From Caulobacteraceae bacterium (GTDB taxonomy: Bacteria > Pseudomonadota > Alphaproteobacteria > Caulobacterales > Caulobacteraceae), in the NCBI GenBank assembly GCA_004144935.1, contig SDZP01000136.1, positions 1 to 8,635 of the forward strand: a stretch of DNA of 8,635 nt, in the 5' to 3' direction. Made by a program: the position numbers and the translations under genes. This document shows, piece by piece, positions 1 to 6,175 of this stretch (the first letter of the stretch is position 1; every line of letters begins with the position of its first letter). The notes under the pieces are model-generated. The model saw only the letters and a program-made list of their open reading frames with translations. It was not told the DNA's origin and made no database searches.

Positions 1-1320
1 GCCCTGATGCAGAAGGCGGCGGAACATGTGCTCAAGACAACCCAGCCATTGCGTTACGCCAGTTGGGCTTTACGCGCAGCGCTGGCTGAACCGGATTCTG
101 CTCGCCGCGCCGCAATCCTGGTCGAGGCGTCGAGCGTCCTGGAGCCGCTGACAGAGGCGGGCTCCCCCGCCGACCGCGCCGAAGCCCTGGTGAACCTGGC
201 CTATCTGCGTCGTGCTCAAGGGCGCGAAGCAGAGCCACAGGCCATGATGCAGAGAGCGCTTGACCTGGATTCGTCAAATCTGGGGGCGCTGGATGCCATG
301 TCCCTGGCTGACATCCAGGCGGGGCGCTGGGAGAGCGCGCGGACCCACGCCTTGGCCGGTATCGACCAGTGCCGCCGCGGCAGACAGCTTCGCAATCGGA
401 GCGAATGGATCGGGGAAATCTGCCTGCCGCGCTTCACGTCGACGACCCTGTTTGCCGCGGCTGACTACGGGACCATGCTGGCCAACTACGAGCGGGTCGC
501 CAACCTGGCCGTTATGCGCGGTGATGAGGAGAGCAGGCTTGGCCTTCTGGTGGATATCCCGGAAATGCGGGGCCGACTGCATGACTTTGACGGCGCGGTC
601 GGTGTCCTGCGCCAACTGCCGGCGGACGCCCCCGGCGAGACCTACCATGCTTCCCGCTGGATGGCGTACCGCGTCCTGCGCGGCCGCGAGCTTGGCGACG
701 CGCCGGCCGCGCTGGCGGCCGCAAGGCAATTCCGGGCCCGCGGCCGACCGCCGATGCGGATGATGACGGACATCATGGAGTCGGTTTCGGTCGAGGCGGA
801 ACTCGGGGACCCGCGGGTGGCGCAGGCCCTTGTTCGCGACATGCCGCTGGACTGCTACCCCTGCGTCCTGGTTCGGGCCCGCACGGCCTGGGCCCTGAAC
901 GATCACGCCGGCGCGCGCCGCTGGTACGACCATGCGGTGCGCATCGGGCCGTCCCTGCCCATGGCCTACAGCGCCCGGGGGCAGTGGCGCGCCGCGCGCG
1001 GCGACCTGGACGGGGCGATCGCCGATTTCCGCGCCGCGCAGGAACGGGGGCCGCGCTGGGCTGATCCGCTCAAGTATGAAGGGGATGTCCTGATGCGGCA
1101 GCGCAGGTTCGGGGCCGCCGAGCGGAAGTACCGGCAGGCGGCGGAGCGAGCGCCCCGGTGGGGAGCGCTGCGCCTGGCCTGGGGCGACGCCCTGGCCGCC
1201 AAAGGCCGGACCGAACCGGCGAAGGCGCAGTGGCGCGCCGCGCAGGGCCGGGTCATCACGCGGGCCGAGCGGGCTGTGGCGGTGCAGCGATTGGCGGGTG
1301 GAGGAAAGATTGGCCGCTAG
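1..1320 (+). CDS. TPR-repeat protein, 5'-truncated by window edge
   Basis: The frame is open from base 1, and an ATG at 7 is internal rather than the true start. The first codons (Ala-Leu-Met-Gln-Lys-Ala-Ala-Glu) align with about residue 212 of the next gene's product, so roughly 210 N-terminal residues, probably including a membrane span, lie upstream of the window. The visible 439 residues are helical and alanine-rich. The C-terminal third shows TPR-type repeats, for example GDLDGAIADFRAAQERGPRW followed by a second unit ending in ERAPRWG. A Cys-x-x-Cys motif (DCYPC, codons from 850) is shared with the neighbour. TPR arrays are protein-binding scaffolds, but no partner or reaction can be named. 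The end overlaps the start of the paralogous gene by 11 nt, so the two are probably one operon formed by duplication. Confidence 0.85.
   Translation, partial: ALMQKAAEHVLKTTQPLRYASWALRAALAEPDSARRAAILVEASSVLEPLTEAGSPADRAEALVNLAYLRRAQGREAEPQAMMQRALDLDSSNLGALDAMSLADIQAGRWESARTHALAGIDQCRRGRQLRNRSEWIGEICLPRFTSTTLFAAADYGTMLANYERVANLAVMRGDEESRLGLLVDIPEMRGRLHDFDGAVGVLRQLPADAPGETYHASRWMAYRVLRGRELGDAPAALAAARQFRARGRPPMRMMTDIMESVSVEAELGDPRVAQALVRDMPLDCYPCVLVRARTAWALNDHAGARRWYDHAVRIGPSLPMAYSARGQWRAARGDLDGAIADFRAAQERGPRWADPLKYEGDVLMRQRRFGAAERKYRQAAERAPRWGALRLAWGDALAAKGRTEPAKAQWRAAQGRVITRAERAVAVQRLAGGGKIGR
1300..1304 (+). promoter_or_regulatory. Shine-Dalgarno GGAGG deciding a TTG start
   Basis: GGAGG lies 5 nt before an in-frame TTG at 1310 and inside the last codons of the preceding gene. 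This favours the TTG over the in-frame GTG at 1298, whose upstream sequence is a poorer match, and over the ATG at 1379, which has no clear ribosome binding site. The arrangement suggests translational coupling of the two TPR genes. Confidence 0.6.
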
Positions 1321-3202
1321 GATACGGCCCCGTCGCGGCGCCGCGCCCCCGACCACGCCCGACGCCATCGAAATCGCCATGGAGGCCGAGGCCACCGGTG
1401 TTGAGCCGCAAGGCCTCGCCCGGACGGTGCTGGCCGGCCAGGTCGGTCTCATCGAGGCACAGACGCGGGTCCTGCGGCTTCAGGCCTTCAATGAGCGCGC
1501 CGCCGGCGCGCTGAAGGTGCTGACAGGCCTTGCCGGGGTGTCGGTCGCGGTCGTCCTGGGGCTCATGGCCTGGACGGCGTCCCAGGACCGGACCGTGGTC
1601 TTCGACGCCTTCTCGACGCCGCCGGACCTGGCGGCGCGCGGCGTGACCGGTCAGGTCGTCGCCACCCGGTTCCTCGACCACATCAGGTCCATCCATCGCC
1701 AGGGGGATGACAGCCGGCCTGACCAGAGCTTCCGCAACAGCTGGGGCGGCGAGGCCACGGTCGCCATTCCCGGAGCCGGCATTTCCGTCGGCGACCTGAT
1801 GAGCCTTTTCCGGGCCTGGCTGGGCAAGGAGACGCATTTCGGCGGCGAAGTCATCCGGACCGCCGACGGCTACCTGGTCACCGCCCGTACGGACGGCGTC
1901 GCGCCTGTCACCGTCCGGGGCGGCGTCGATGATCTGGACGCCACCCTGGTCCGGGCGGCCGAGGGCCTCTACCGCGAGGCCGAGCCCTATCGGTATGCAG
2001 CCTATCTGATGAACGCCAACCGGATTCCGGAAGCCCGCGATGTCCTGGAGCCGCTGGCCAGGACGGGTCCACGGGAAGAGCAGCCCTGGGCCTGGTCATT
2101 GCTGGCCGTGGTCTACAGCGTCCTTGGCGACCAGCGGCAATCGCTCGCGGCGGCGCAGACCGCGCTGCGGGTCGATCCGGACTTCGTCCTGGGCCACAGC
2201 TTCACCGGCAACACCGCCTACTACATCGGCCTGTCGGAACTCGAGCTGCAGTCTTATCGCAAGGCCCGGAAAGTCGGCCGGGTGCGGGGGATGAGCGCCG
2301 AGGCCTTTCGCGACCGTCGCCTGAGCACCGACGGATCCATTGCGCATCTGGTCGGCGACTATGGGCGTGAGCTGGAGATTTTTGATCGGCCGGGGAGAGC
2401 CGTCTCGCCATGGCGGATGGCCAACGCCGCCATCGCGGCGGCGCCGATCCACGATATCGCGCGGGCCCGGGCGCTTCGCGCTCAGGACGGCAGGACCGAC
2501 GACGCCGCCCGGCTGCCGGACGCCTTCACCGGCGAGGCCCACCTGGTCGACTACGACATCGCCGCCGCGCTCGATGACTGGGCCGCCGCGCGCGACTCCA
2601 TCCAGAAGACCATCGCCGCCCTGCCCCCGGGCCGGTTCTGGGAGGCGGTGCGGGACGTGCATATGCGGCCCCGTCTCGGCGTCGCCCTGGCCCGGACCGG
2701 CGACATCGAAGGCGCCAGGCGGGCGGTGGCCGGACTGGCCGGCGATTGCTATCCATGTCTGCTCGCCCGGGCGCGGATCGAAAGCCTGGCGAACGCCGCT
2801 TCGGCCGACCTCTGGTTCTCCCGCGCCGTCGCCCAGGCGCCGTCGATCCCCTTCGCCTATGCCGAATGGGGCCGCGCCCGGGCCGCGGCGGGAGATCGGC
2901 AGGGCGCCATTGCCCTGTACCGGAAGGCCGCGGCGCGGGGCCCCAGATGGGCGGATCCCCTGGCATACTGGGGGGACGCCCTCGCCGCGTCCAGGGATTG
3001 CCGGGCCGCACTGGGAAAATACAGGGCCGCGGCGGATCGCGCGCCCAGGTGGGGCTATCTGCAGCTGGCCATGGGCCGTTGTCACGACGCACTTCGACGC
3101 CCTGATCAGGCCGCCGGCCATTATCGCCAGGCGCTCGGTCTGGGCCTGTCGGCGGCCGACAGACGGGAAGCCGGCGAGCGACTTTCCAGGACCGGCCGTT
3201 GA
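1310..3202 (+). CDS. Membrane-anchored TPR-repeat protein
   Basis: The start is placed at TTG 1310 (630 aa) because of the GGAGG 5 nt upstream; GTG 1298 (634 aa) or ATG 1379 are alternatives. In TTG numbering, residues 1-68 are basic or amphipathic. A single hydrophobic span follows at about 69-89 (LKVLTGLAGVSVAVVLGLMA). The flanking charges (Arg/Lys before, Asp after) predict N-in/C-out topology, which would put the large C-terminal part in the periplasm. The middle part is not recognised. From about 480 onward there are TPR-like helical pairs with the repeated phrases RGPRWADPL and DRAPRWG, shared with the upstream gene. A Cys-x-x-Cys (DCYPC, C480/C483) is also shared and could form a disulfide if periplasmic. 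The function is unknown; a scaffold or envelope-associated role is inference. A gap without a gene and a convergent terminase gene follow. Confidence 0.85.
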   Translation: MAARIRPRRGAAPPTTPDAIEIAMEAEATGVEPQGLARTVLAGQVGLIEAQTRVLRLQAFNERAAGALKVLTGLAGVSVAVVLGLMAWTASQDRTVVFDAFSTPPDLAARGVTGQVVATRFLDHIRSIHRQGDDSRPDQSFRNSWGGEATVAIPGAGISVGDLMSLFRAWLGKETHFGGEVIRTADGYLVTARTDGVAPVTVRGGVDDLDATLVRAAEGLYREAEPYRYAAYLMNANRIPEARDVLEPLARTGPREEQPWAWSLLAVVYSVLGDQRQSLAAAQTALRVDPDFVLGHSFTGNTAYYIGLSELELQSYRKARKVGRVRGMSAEAFRDRRLSTDGSIAHLVGDYGRELEIFDRPGRAVSPWRMANAAIAAAPIHDIARARALRAQDGRTDDAARLPDAFTGEAHLVDYDIAAALDDWAAARDSIQKTIAALPPGRFWEAVRDVHMRPRLGVALARTGDIEGARRAVAGLAGDCYPCLLARARIESLANAASADLWFSRAVAQAPSIPFAYAEWGRARAAAGDRQGAIALYRKAAARGPRWADPLAYWGDALAASRDCRAALGKYRAAADRAPRWGYLQLAMGRCHDALRRPDQAAGHYRQALGLGLSAADRREAGERLSRTGR

Positions 3203-3397
3203 CGACGTCCGGGCTGGCTGCTCGGGCGGTCAGCTCGCTGCCTCATGCCTTGCGGCCTTCGGCTTACGTCCGGAACGGCGCGAACCTTTGCCGCTGCTCC
3301 TATGCCGAAGCCAGAGAGCGGAACGTCCGAGACGGCGCGGCGAGCCCAGCGATAAAGTCCATCGCGAGCCAACTCAATATCCGACAGCGCGGCCCCC
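3203..3397. other. Convergent intergenic gap, no gene seen
   Basis: This 195-bp stretch separates the stop codons of the TPR operon and terL, which point towards each other. Both strands are partly open, but neither encoded peptide resembles a protein, and no start with a ribosome binding site is evident. It contains two related short motifs, ACGTCCGGAAC (from about 3268) and GCGGAACGTCCG (from about 3318). It also has the imperfectly inverted pair CCTTCGGC / GCCGAAGCC. No convincing hairpin with a T-tract is seen, so the expected bidirectional terminator could not be identified. Confidence 0.4.
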
Positions 3398-5269
3398 TCA
3401 GTAATCAAACGGATCGTAACCCCCCGCATACTCCGGCGGCCCCAGCCCGCTGTTCGTCGGCGGATCGAACGGGTCGTAGCTTTCCGCATACTCCGGCCAA
3501 GGCCGCCAGTGCTCCACCGGCGGCCTCAGCCGGTCGATCGAGCGGCCGATCAGGGACAGGCAGTCGACCTCGTCGTCATGGCGCCCCATCGGAAACGCCA
3601 CGCACTCGTCGATGAAGCAGTCGCCGTCGCCGTCGTCGCGCACCCAGACCCGGCCCTCGCGCACCAGGGCCTGGGCCGCCCGCGCCCGGGTCGGCTTGTC
3701 CTGCCCCGAGCTCAGCCATTCCAGCGGGCAGCTCAGCCGCCGCTGGCGCAGCTTGGCGACCAGCATCGGCCCCACCGCCCGCTGGATCACCCCCGCCTCG
3801 CCGAACCAGCGGCGGACGCCGCCCTTGGGCCGGAAGTGGGCGATCAGGTCGCACTGCCGCTCGATCCACTGGTCGCTGCTGGTCTGGCCGCCCCAGCTGC
3901 CGACCCGCCACAGGTTCAGGTGCGCATCGACGCCCCAGACGGTCAGCCGGGTGTAGTCGCCGCCGCCCTCGGTCACCGCATAGTCGCTGGATCCGTAGTA
4001 GCGCAGCGTCCTGGGCAGCTCATGCTCCTGGAAGCGGCGGAACCAGCCGCGCTCGAAATAGCTGCCCTCCTCCGGCCGCGGCCGCTGCTGGTAGAGGGCG
4101 TTCCAGGTGCGCGGGTTCAGCTTGAACTGGCCCCAGTGATCGTCGCCCCAGTATTCCGGCCACAGCCAGTCGCCCACCTTTCGGCCCAGCGGATCGTCCG
4201 CCCGCTCGGCCTGGGCGGGGATGTTGACCACCTCCCAGGTCTCGCCGTCGCGGCACAGCACCGGACCCGATCGCCCGTCATAGTCGGCGGGCAGCAGGCT
4301 GCCGGCCAGGTCGTCCTCATGCCAGCGGGTCTGGATCAGCACGATGCGGCCGCCGGCCTTCAGCCGTGTGCGGACGGTGTCGTCGAACTCCTCACGGGTG
4401 CGCTTGCGGATCAGCGGGCTGTCGGCCTCGGCCCGGCCCTTGACCGGGTCGTCGATGACGATCAGGTCGGCGCGGTTGCCGGTGATCCCGGCCAGCATGC
4501 CGGCCCCCATCCAGTCGCTGCCGTTGTCGAGGCCCCAGTCCAGGGCGCTGGCCCGCGCCTTGTCCGGCCGCACCCCCATGATCAGGGCATAGGCCGGCTG
4601 CCGGGTGACGCTGCGCGCCTTGCGGCCGCGCCGGGCGGCCAGCGCCGTGGCGTAGGTCACCACCAGGGCGCTGCGGTTGCCCTTCCGCCCCAGGAACCAG
4701 GGGGTGAAGACATCCACCGCATAGGTCGACTTGGCCGAGCCCGGCGGCATGAAGGCCATCAGCCGCCGGATCTCCCCCCGCTCCACCGCCGCCAGCTTCT
4801 TCAGCCACAGCCGATGATGCGCCGCCAGCCGGGGCGGATCGGCCGGTCCGCGCGGGCCCACCCCCGGCACGTCGATCACCCGGCTGAAGATCGGCAGCCG
4901 CTGGCGCGCCGCCCAGATGCGGGCGGGGTTGGTCAACTGCTCGCGGTCAGCCTCCTTGGTTCCGGCCGGAAGTTTGGCGGCCCGGATGGCGGCGCGCTCC
5001 TCCAGACTGGCGATCAGCGCGGCCAGGGCCGGGTCCTGGCCGGGCTTGCGGTCGCCCCTTCGGATGGCGTCGGTGGCCTGCAGCTCCTCGTACATCGTGC
5101 CGGTGGCGCCGATGAACAGCGTCCAGTAGCCCGAGCGGATGGAGCCCCTGCGCTTCCAGTCGGTGATCAGGGAGGCCTTGAGACCCATCCTCGCGCCCAG
5201 CTTCTTGGCCCCGCCGGCCTCCTCGATCATCGCGGCATAGGGGCGCGGCCAGGCCGACCGCTTCACCAT
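3398..5269 (-). CDS. terL: Phage terminase large subunit (TerL) with N-terminal HTH
   Basis: TerL is the ATP-driven motor and nuclease that packages phage DNA into proheads. The 623-aa protein shows a Walker A-like motif PPGSAKST (175-182), Walker B LIVIDD (269-274) and a coupling motif QTRWHE (313-318). The C-terminal RNase H-like nuclease carries acidic residues D429 (SSDYAV), E491 (FGEAG) and D565/D566/D569 (HDDEVD). All expected catalytic motifs are intact, with no frameshift. Residues 14-63 are unusual: a helix-turn-helix-like module that matches the small HTH protein encoded two genes upstream. The C-terminus carries PEYAESYDPFD and PEYAGGYDPFD in tandem. The start ATG at 5269 overlaps the GcrA-like gene's stop (ATGGTGA, 7 nt) and is preceded by GGGGCGGAGGA, indicating coupling. 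A frame continuing upstream to 5929 is the out-of-frame shadow of the GcrA-like gene. No portal or capsid gene follows. Confidence 0.93.
   Translation of the reverse strand: MVKRSAWPRPYAAMIEEAGGAKKLGARMGLKASLITDWKRRGSIRSGYWTLFIGATGTMYEELQATDAIRRGDRKPGQDPALAALIASLEERAAIRAAKLPAGTKEADREQLTNPARIWAARQRLPIFSRVIDVPGVGPRGPADPPRLAAHHRLWLKKLAAVERGEIRRLMAFMPPGSAKSTYAVDVFTPWFLGRKGNRSALVVTYATALAARRGRKARSVTRQPAYALIMGVRPDKARASALDWGLDNGSDWMGAGMLAGITGNRADLIVIDDPVKGRAEADSPLIRKRTREEFDDTVRTRLKAGGRIVLIQTRWHEDDLAGSLLPADYDGRSGPVLCRDGETWEVVNIPAQAERADDPLGRKVGDWLWPEYWGDDHWGQFKLNPRTWNALYQQRPRPEEGSYFERGWFRRFQEHELPRTLRYYGSSDYAVTEGGGDYTRLTVWGVDAHLNLWRVGSWGGQTSSDQWIERQCDLIAHFRPKGGVRRWFGEAGVIQRAVGPMLVAKLRQRRLSCPLEWLSSGQDKPTRARAAQALVREGRVWVRDDGDGDCFIDECVAFPMGRHDDEVDCLSLIGRSIDRLRPPVEHWRPWPEYAESYDPFDPPTNSGLGPPEYAGGYDPFDY
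3404..3496 (-). repeat. Two 33-bp direct repeats in the 3' end of terL
   Basis: Copies at 3404-3436 and 3464-3496 are identical at 27 of 33 positions, with a 60-bp period. Each encodes PEYA-x-x-YDPFD at the extreme C-terminus of TerL. The differences are all A/G or C/T transitions, and most leave the peptide unchanged (only two residues differ), so the peptide motif looks selected. In phage terminases the C-terminal tail often contacts the portal or prohead; applying that here is inference. Confidence 0.75.
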
Positions 5270-5814
5270 TCCTCCGCCCCCGGACGGTCGGCGCCCTTGA
5301 ACCGCTCCCAGCCCATGCCCTCGCGCCGCTCCACGGCCTTCGGCTCCATCGCCCGCCGCTCCCAGGCCCGCGCCCGCCGCACGGCGCGCGCCTGGTGCCC
5401 CTCGCAATAGACGCCCCGCTGGCGGCCGCCCGTCTGGTCGGCGCGGGCGCAGCCGCAGAACAGCTGAACTCCGCGCCCGTCCTCGGCCACCGGCCATCGG
5501 CAATCGTCCTCGCCCAGGTCCTCCAGCCGCCGCAATCGCGCCGCCTCGACGACCAGCGGCGCCGGCCTCCGCACCGGAACCTGCGCCTCCAGCGTCTCGC
5601 CCCGCCGCCAGCCCAGCCGCGCCAGCTTGGCGCTGATCACACCCTTGGCCACCCCCATGCGGCCGGCGATCAGCAGATGCGACAGGCCCGCCTCGAACAG
5701 CATCCTCAGCCGCTCCAGCCGCTCGCGCGGCCATTCGGCCCGGCTTCGTTGAAAGGCTTGCGAGGCAGGCGCGCGGGCATGGCCCGTCGCGCCGCAAACG
5801 GCGGCGATCTGCAT
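5263..5814 (-). CDS. GcrA-family regulator in the terminase operon
   Basis: GcrA proteins of Alphaproteobacteria bind sigma70 holoenzyme and stimulate promoters carrying CcrM-methylated GANTC sites. This 183-aa product keeps the family layout. An N-terminal HTH segment (about 28-70) reads EWPRERLERLRMLFEAGLS, then IAGRMGV and ISAKLARLGW. A C-terminal module follows with CRWP (105-108), FCG (119-121) and YCEGH (136-140), the usual Cys/His-containing signature. A charged tail of about 40 residues extends beyond it. The first 27 residues before the HTH are an unusual extension. ATG 5814 is chosen; GTG 5823 (186 aa) is possible, and neither has a strong ribosome binding site. An open frame reaching 6012 overlaps the HTH gene and is not believed. 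The gene sits where a small terminase (TerS) normally lies and overlaps terL by 7 nt. It may regulate phage or host genes, or act in DNA recognition for packaging (speculative). Confidence 0.85.
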   Translation of the reverse strand: MQIAAVCGATGHARAPASQAFQRSRAEWPRERLERLRMLFEAGLSHLLIAGRMGVAKGVISAKLARLGWRRGETLEAQVPVRRPAPLVVEAARLRRLEDLGEDDCRWPVAEDGRGVQLFCGCARADQTGGRQRGVYCEGHQARAVRRARAWERRAMEPKAVERREGMGWERFKGADRPGAEEW

Positions 5815-5867
5815 GTCGGTCACTCGTGAACTTGGAAAGGGAAGGGAGAGGTGTCGGCGCCGCCGGT

Positions 5868-6095
5868 TCAGCCGGGCGAAGCGCGCGTCCGCCGCGCCGC
5901 GGCCCCGGCCAGTTCTTCCAGGCTGGCATGGCCGCGCAGCACGATGGCCGCCCAGTAGCGGGGCGGAATCGAATCCGACCGCTTCCACTGATGGGCGCGG
6001 CCGGCCGGGCACTTCAGCAACCGGGCCAGCCGCGAGGGTCCACCGGCGATCGCAATGACGTCGCGGTGGCTCCGATGGGGTTCTCTATCGGGCAT
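5868..6095 (-). CDS. Small Cro/CII-like helix-turn-helix protein
   Basis: This is a 75-aa first gene of the - strand operon. Residues 13-62 form a compact HTH-like domain with the phrases AGGPSRLARLL, WKRSDSIPPRYW and LEEL. This pattern is typical of small phage Cro-type regulators, sometimes annotated as carph-isopro HTH proteins. It aligns without gaps to residues 14-63 of the TerL encoded downstream (16 of 50 identical: I, AGG, L, A, WKR, SI, YW, EEL). The start ATG at 6095 lies about 16 nt from a TATAAT box, so the leader would be very short and no Shine-Dalgarno is visible. Its position opposite the S24 repressor suggests a Cro-like role. Two adjacent GANTC sites (GAATCGAATC, 5966-5975) lie within it. 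It ends 53 nt before the GcrA-like start. Confidence 0.75.
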   Translation of the reverse strand: MPDREPHRSHRDVIAIAGGPSRLARLLKCPAGRAHQWKRSDSIPPRYWAAIVLRGHASLEELAGAAARRTRASPG

Positions 6096-6102
6096 GAACG
6101 TA

Positions 6103-6119
6103 CTGTACTAATTATACAG
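6103..6119. promoter_or_regulatory. Operator O1, CTGTA-N7-TACAG
   Basis: CTGTACTAATTATACAG is a 17-bp site with perfect 5-bp inverted arms. It has exactly the arms and spacing of the site at 6138-6154. It covers the TATAAT box of the leftward operon, so a bound repressor would block that promoter. The arms resemble E. coli-type LexA boxes (CTGT-N8-ACAG) but with one more spacer base. They do not resemble the GTTC-N7-GTTC box of alphaproteobacterial LexA. The adjacent S24 repressor is the likely ligand. Confidence 0.7.
6111..6116 (-). promoter_or_regulatory. -10 box (TATAAT) of the HTH-gcrA-terL operon
   Basis: On the - strand the sequence reads TATAAT, a perfect -10 hexamer, 15 nt before the ATG at 6095. 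It predicts transcription starting around 6104 and a leader of about 9 nt. No good -35 hexamer exists at 16-18 bp (the positions read close to AGATGG), so the promoter may depend on an activator or on other contacts. Confidence 0.55.
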
Positions 6120-6137
6120 GACCGGCTCAACCCCCAT

Positions 6138-6154
6138 CTGTAGACAACATACAG
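6138..6154. promoter_or_regulatory. Operator O2, CTGTA-N7-TACAG
   Basis: CTGTAGACAACATACAG has the same arms and 7-base spacer as O1, 35 bp away centre to centre. It overlaps the putative -35 hexamer TAGACA of the repressor promoter, so binding here could autoregulate the repressor gene. Confidence 0.7.
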
Positions 6155-6169
6155 GAATTGTCGTAGGTT
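6141..6169 (+). promoter_or_regulatory. Putative promoter of the S24 repressor gene
   Basis: TAGACA (6141-6146, 5 of 6 to TTGACA), a 17-bp spacer and TAGGTT (6164-6169, 3 of 6 to TATAAT) place the transcription start at or next to the A of the ATG at 6176. That predicts a leaderless mRNA, as known for lambda cI from PRM, and explains why no Shine-Dalgarno precedes the gene. The -10 match is weak. Confidence 0.4.
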
Positions 6170-6175
6170 TCCTAC
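6163..6175. promoter_or_regulatory. Palindrome abutting the repressor start (possible O3)
   Basis: GTAGG-TTT-CCTAC is a perfect 5-bp inverted repeat ending one base before the repressor ATG and covering its putative -10. Its arms differ from O1 and O2, so it may bind a different protein, such as the HTH product, or be a weak third operator. Confidence 0.4.

Noticed and set aside
274..1452. 392-aa - strand open frame opposite the first TPR gene
   Set aside because: Shadow of a clearly TPR-coding + strand frame that has a paralogue next door.
3509..5410. 633-aa + strand open frame opposite terL
   Set aside because: It is antisense to motif-bearing terL, and its Pro/Ala/His/Gln-rich composition is typical of a high-GC shadow frame.
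5270..5929. Upstream continuation of the terL frame, giving an 843-aa protein
   Set aside because: The added 220 residues are low-complexity Gly/Ala/Arg sequence in the shadow of the GcrA-like gene. ATG 5269 has an adjacent ribosome binding site and an ATGGTGA overlap.
5815..6012. N-terminal extension of the GcrA-like frame to 249 aa
   Set aside because: It overlaps the HTH gene in another frame and lacks family similarity. The GcrA-type domain begins well inside the 183-aa version.
6126..6131. TTGAGC (- strand) as the -35 of the leftward promoter
   Set aside because: Only 8 bp separate it from TATAAT, too close for a sigma70 promoter.
6103..6154. O1 and O2 as host LexA SOS boxes
   Set aside because: Alphaproteobacterial LexA uses GTTC-N7-GTTC direct repeats, and the E. 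coli-type box has CTGT-N8-ACAG. These sites have one more spacer base and flank a phage-type repressor gene.
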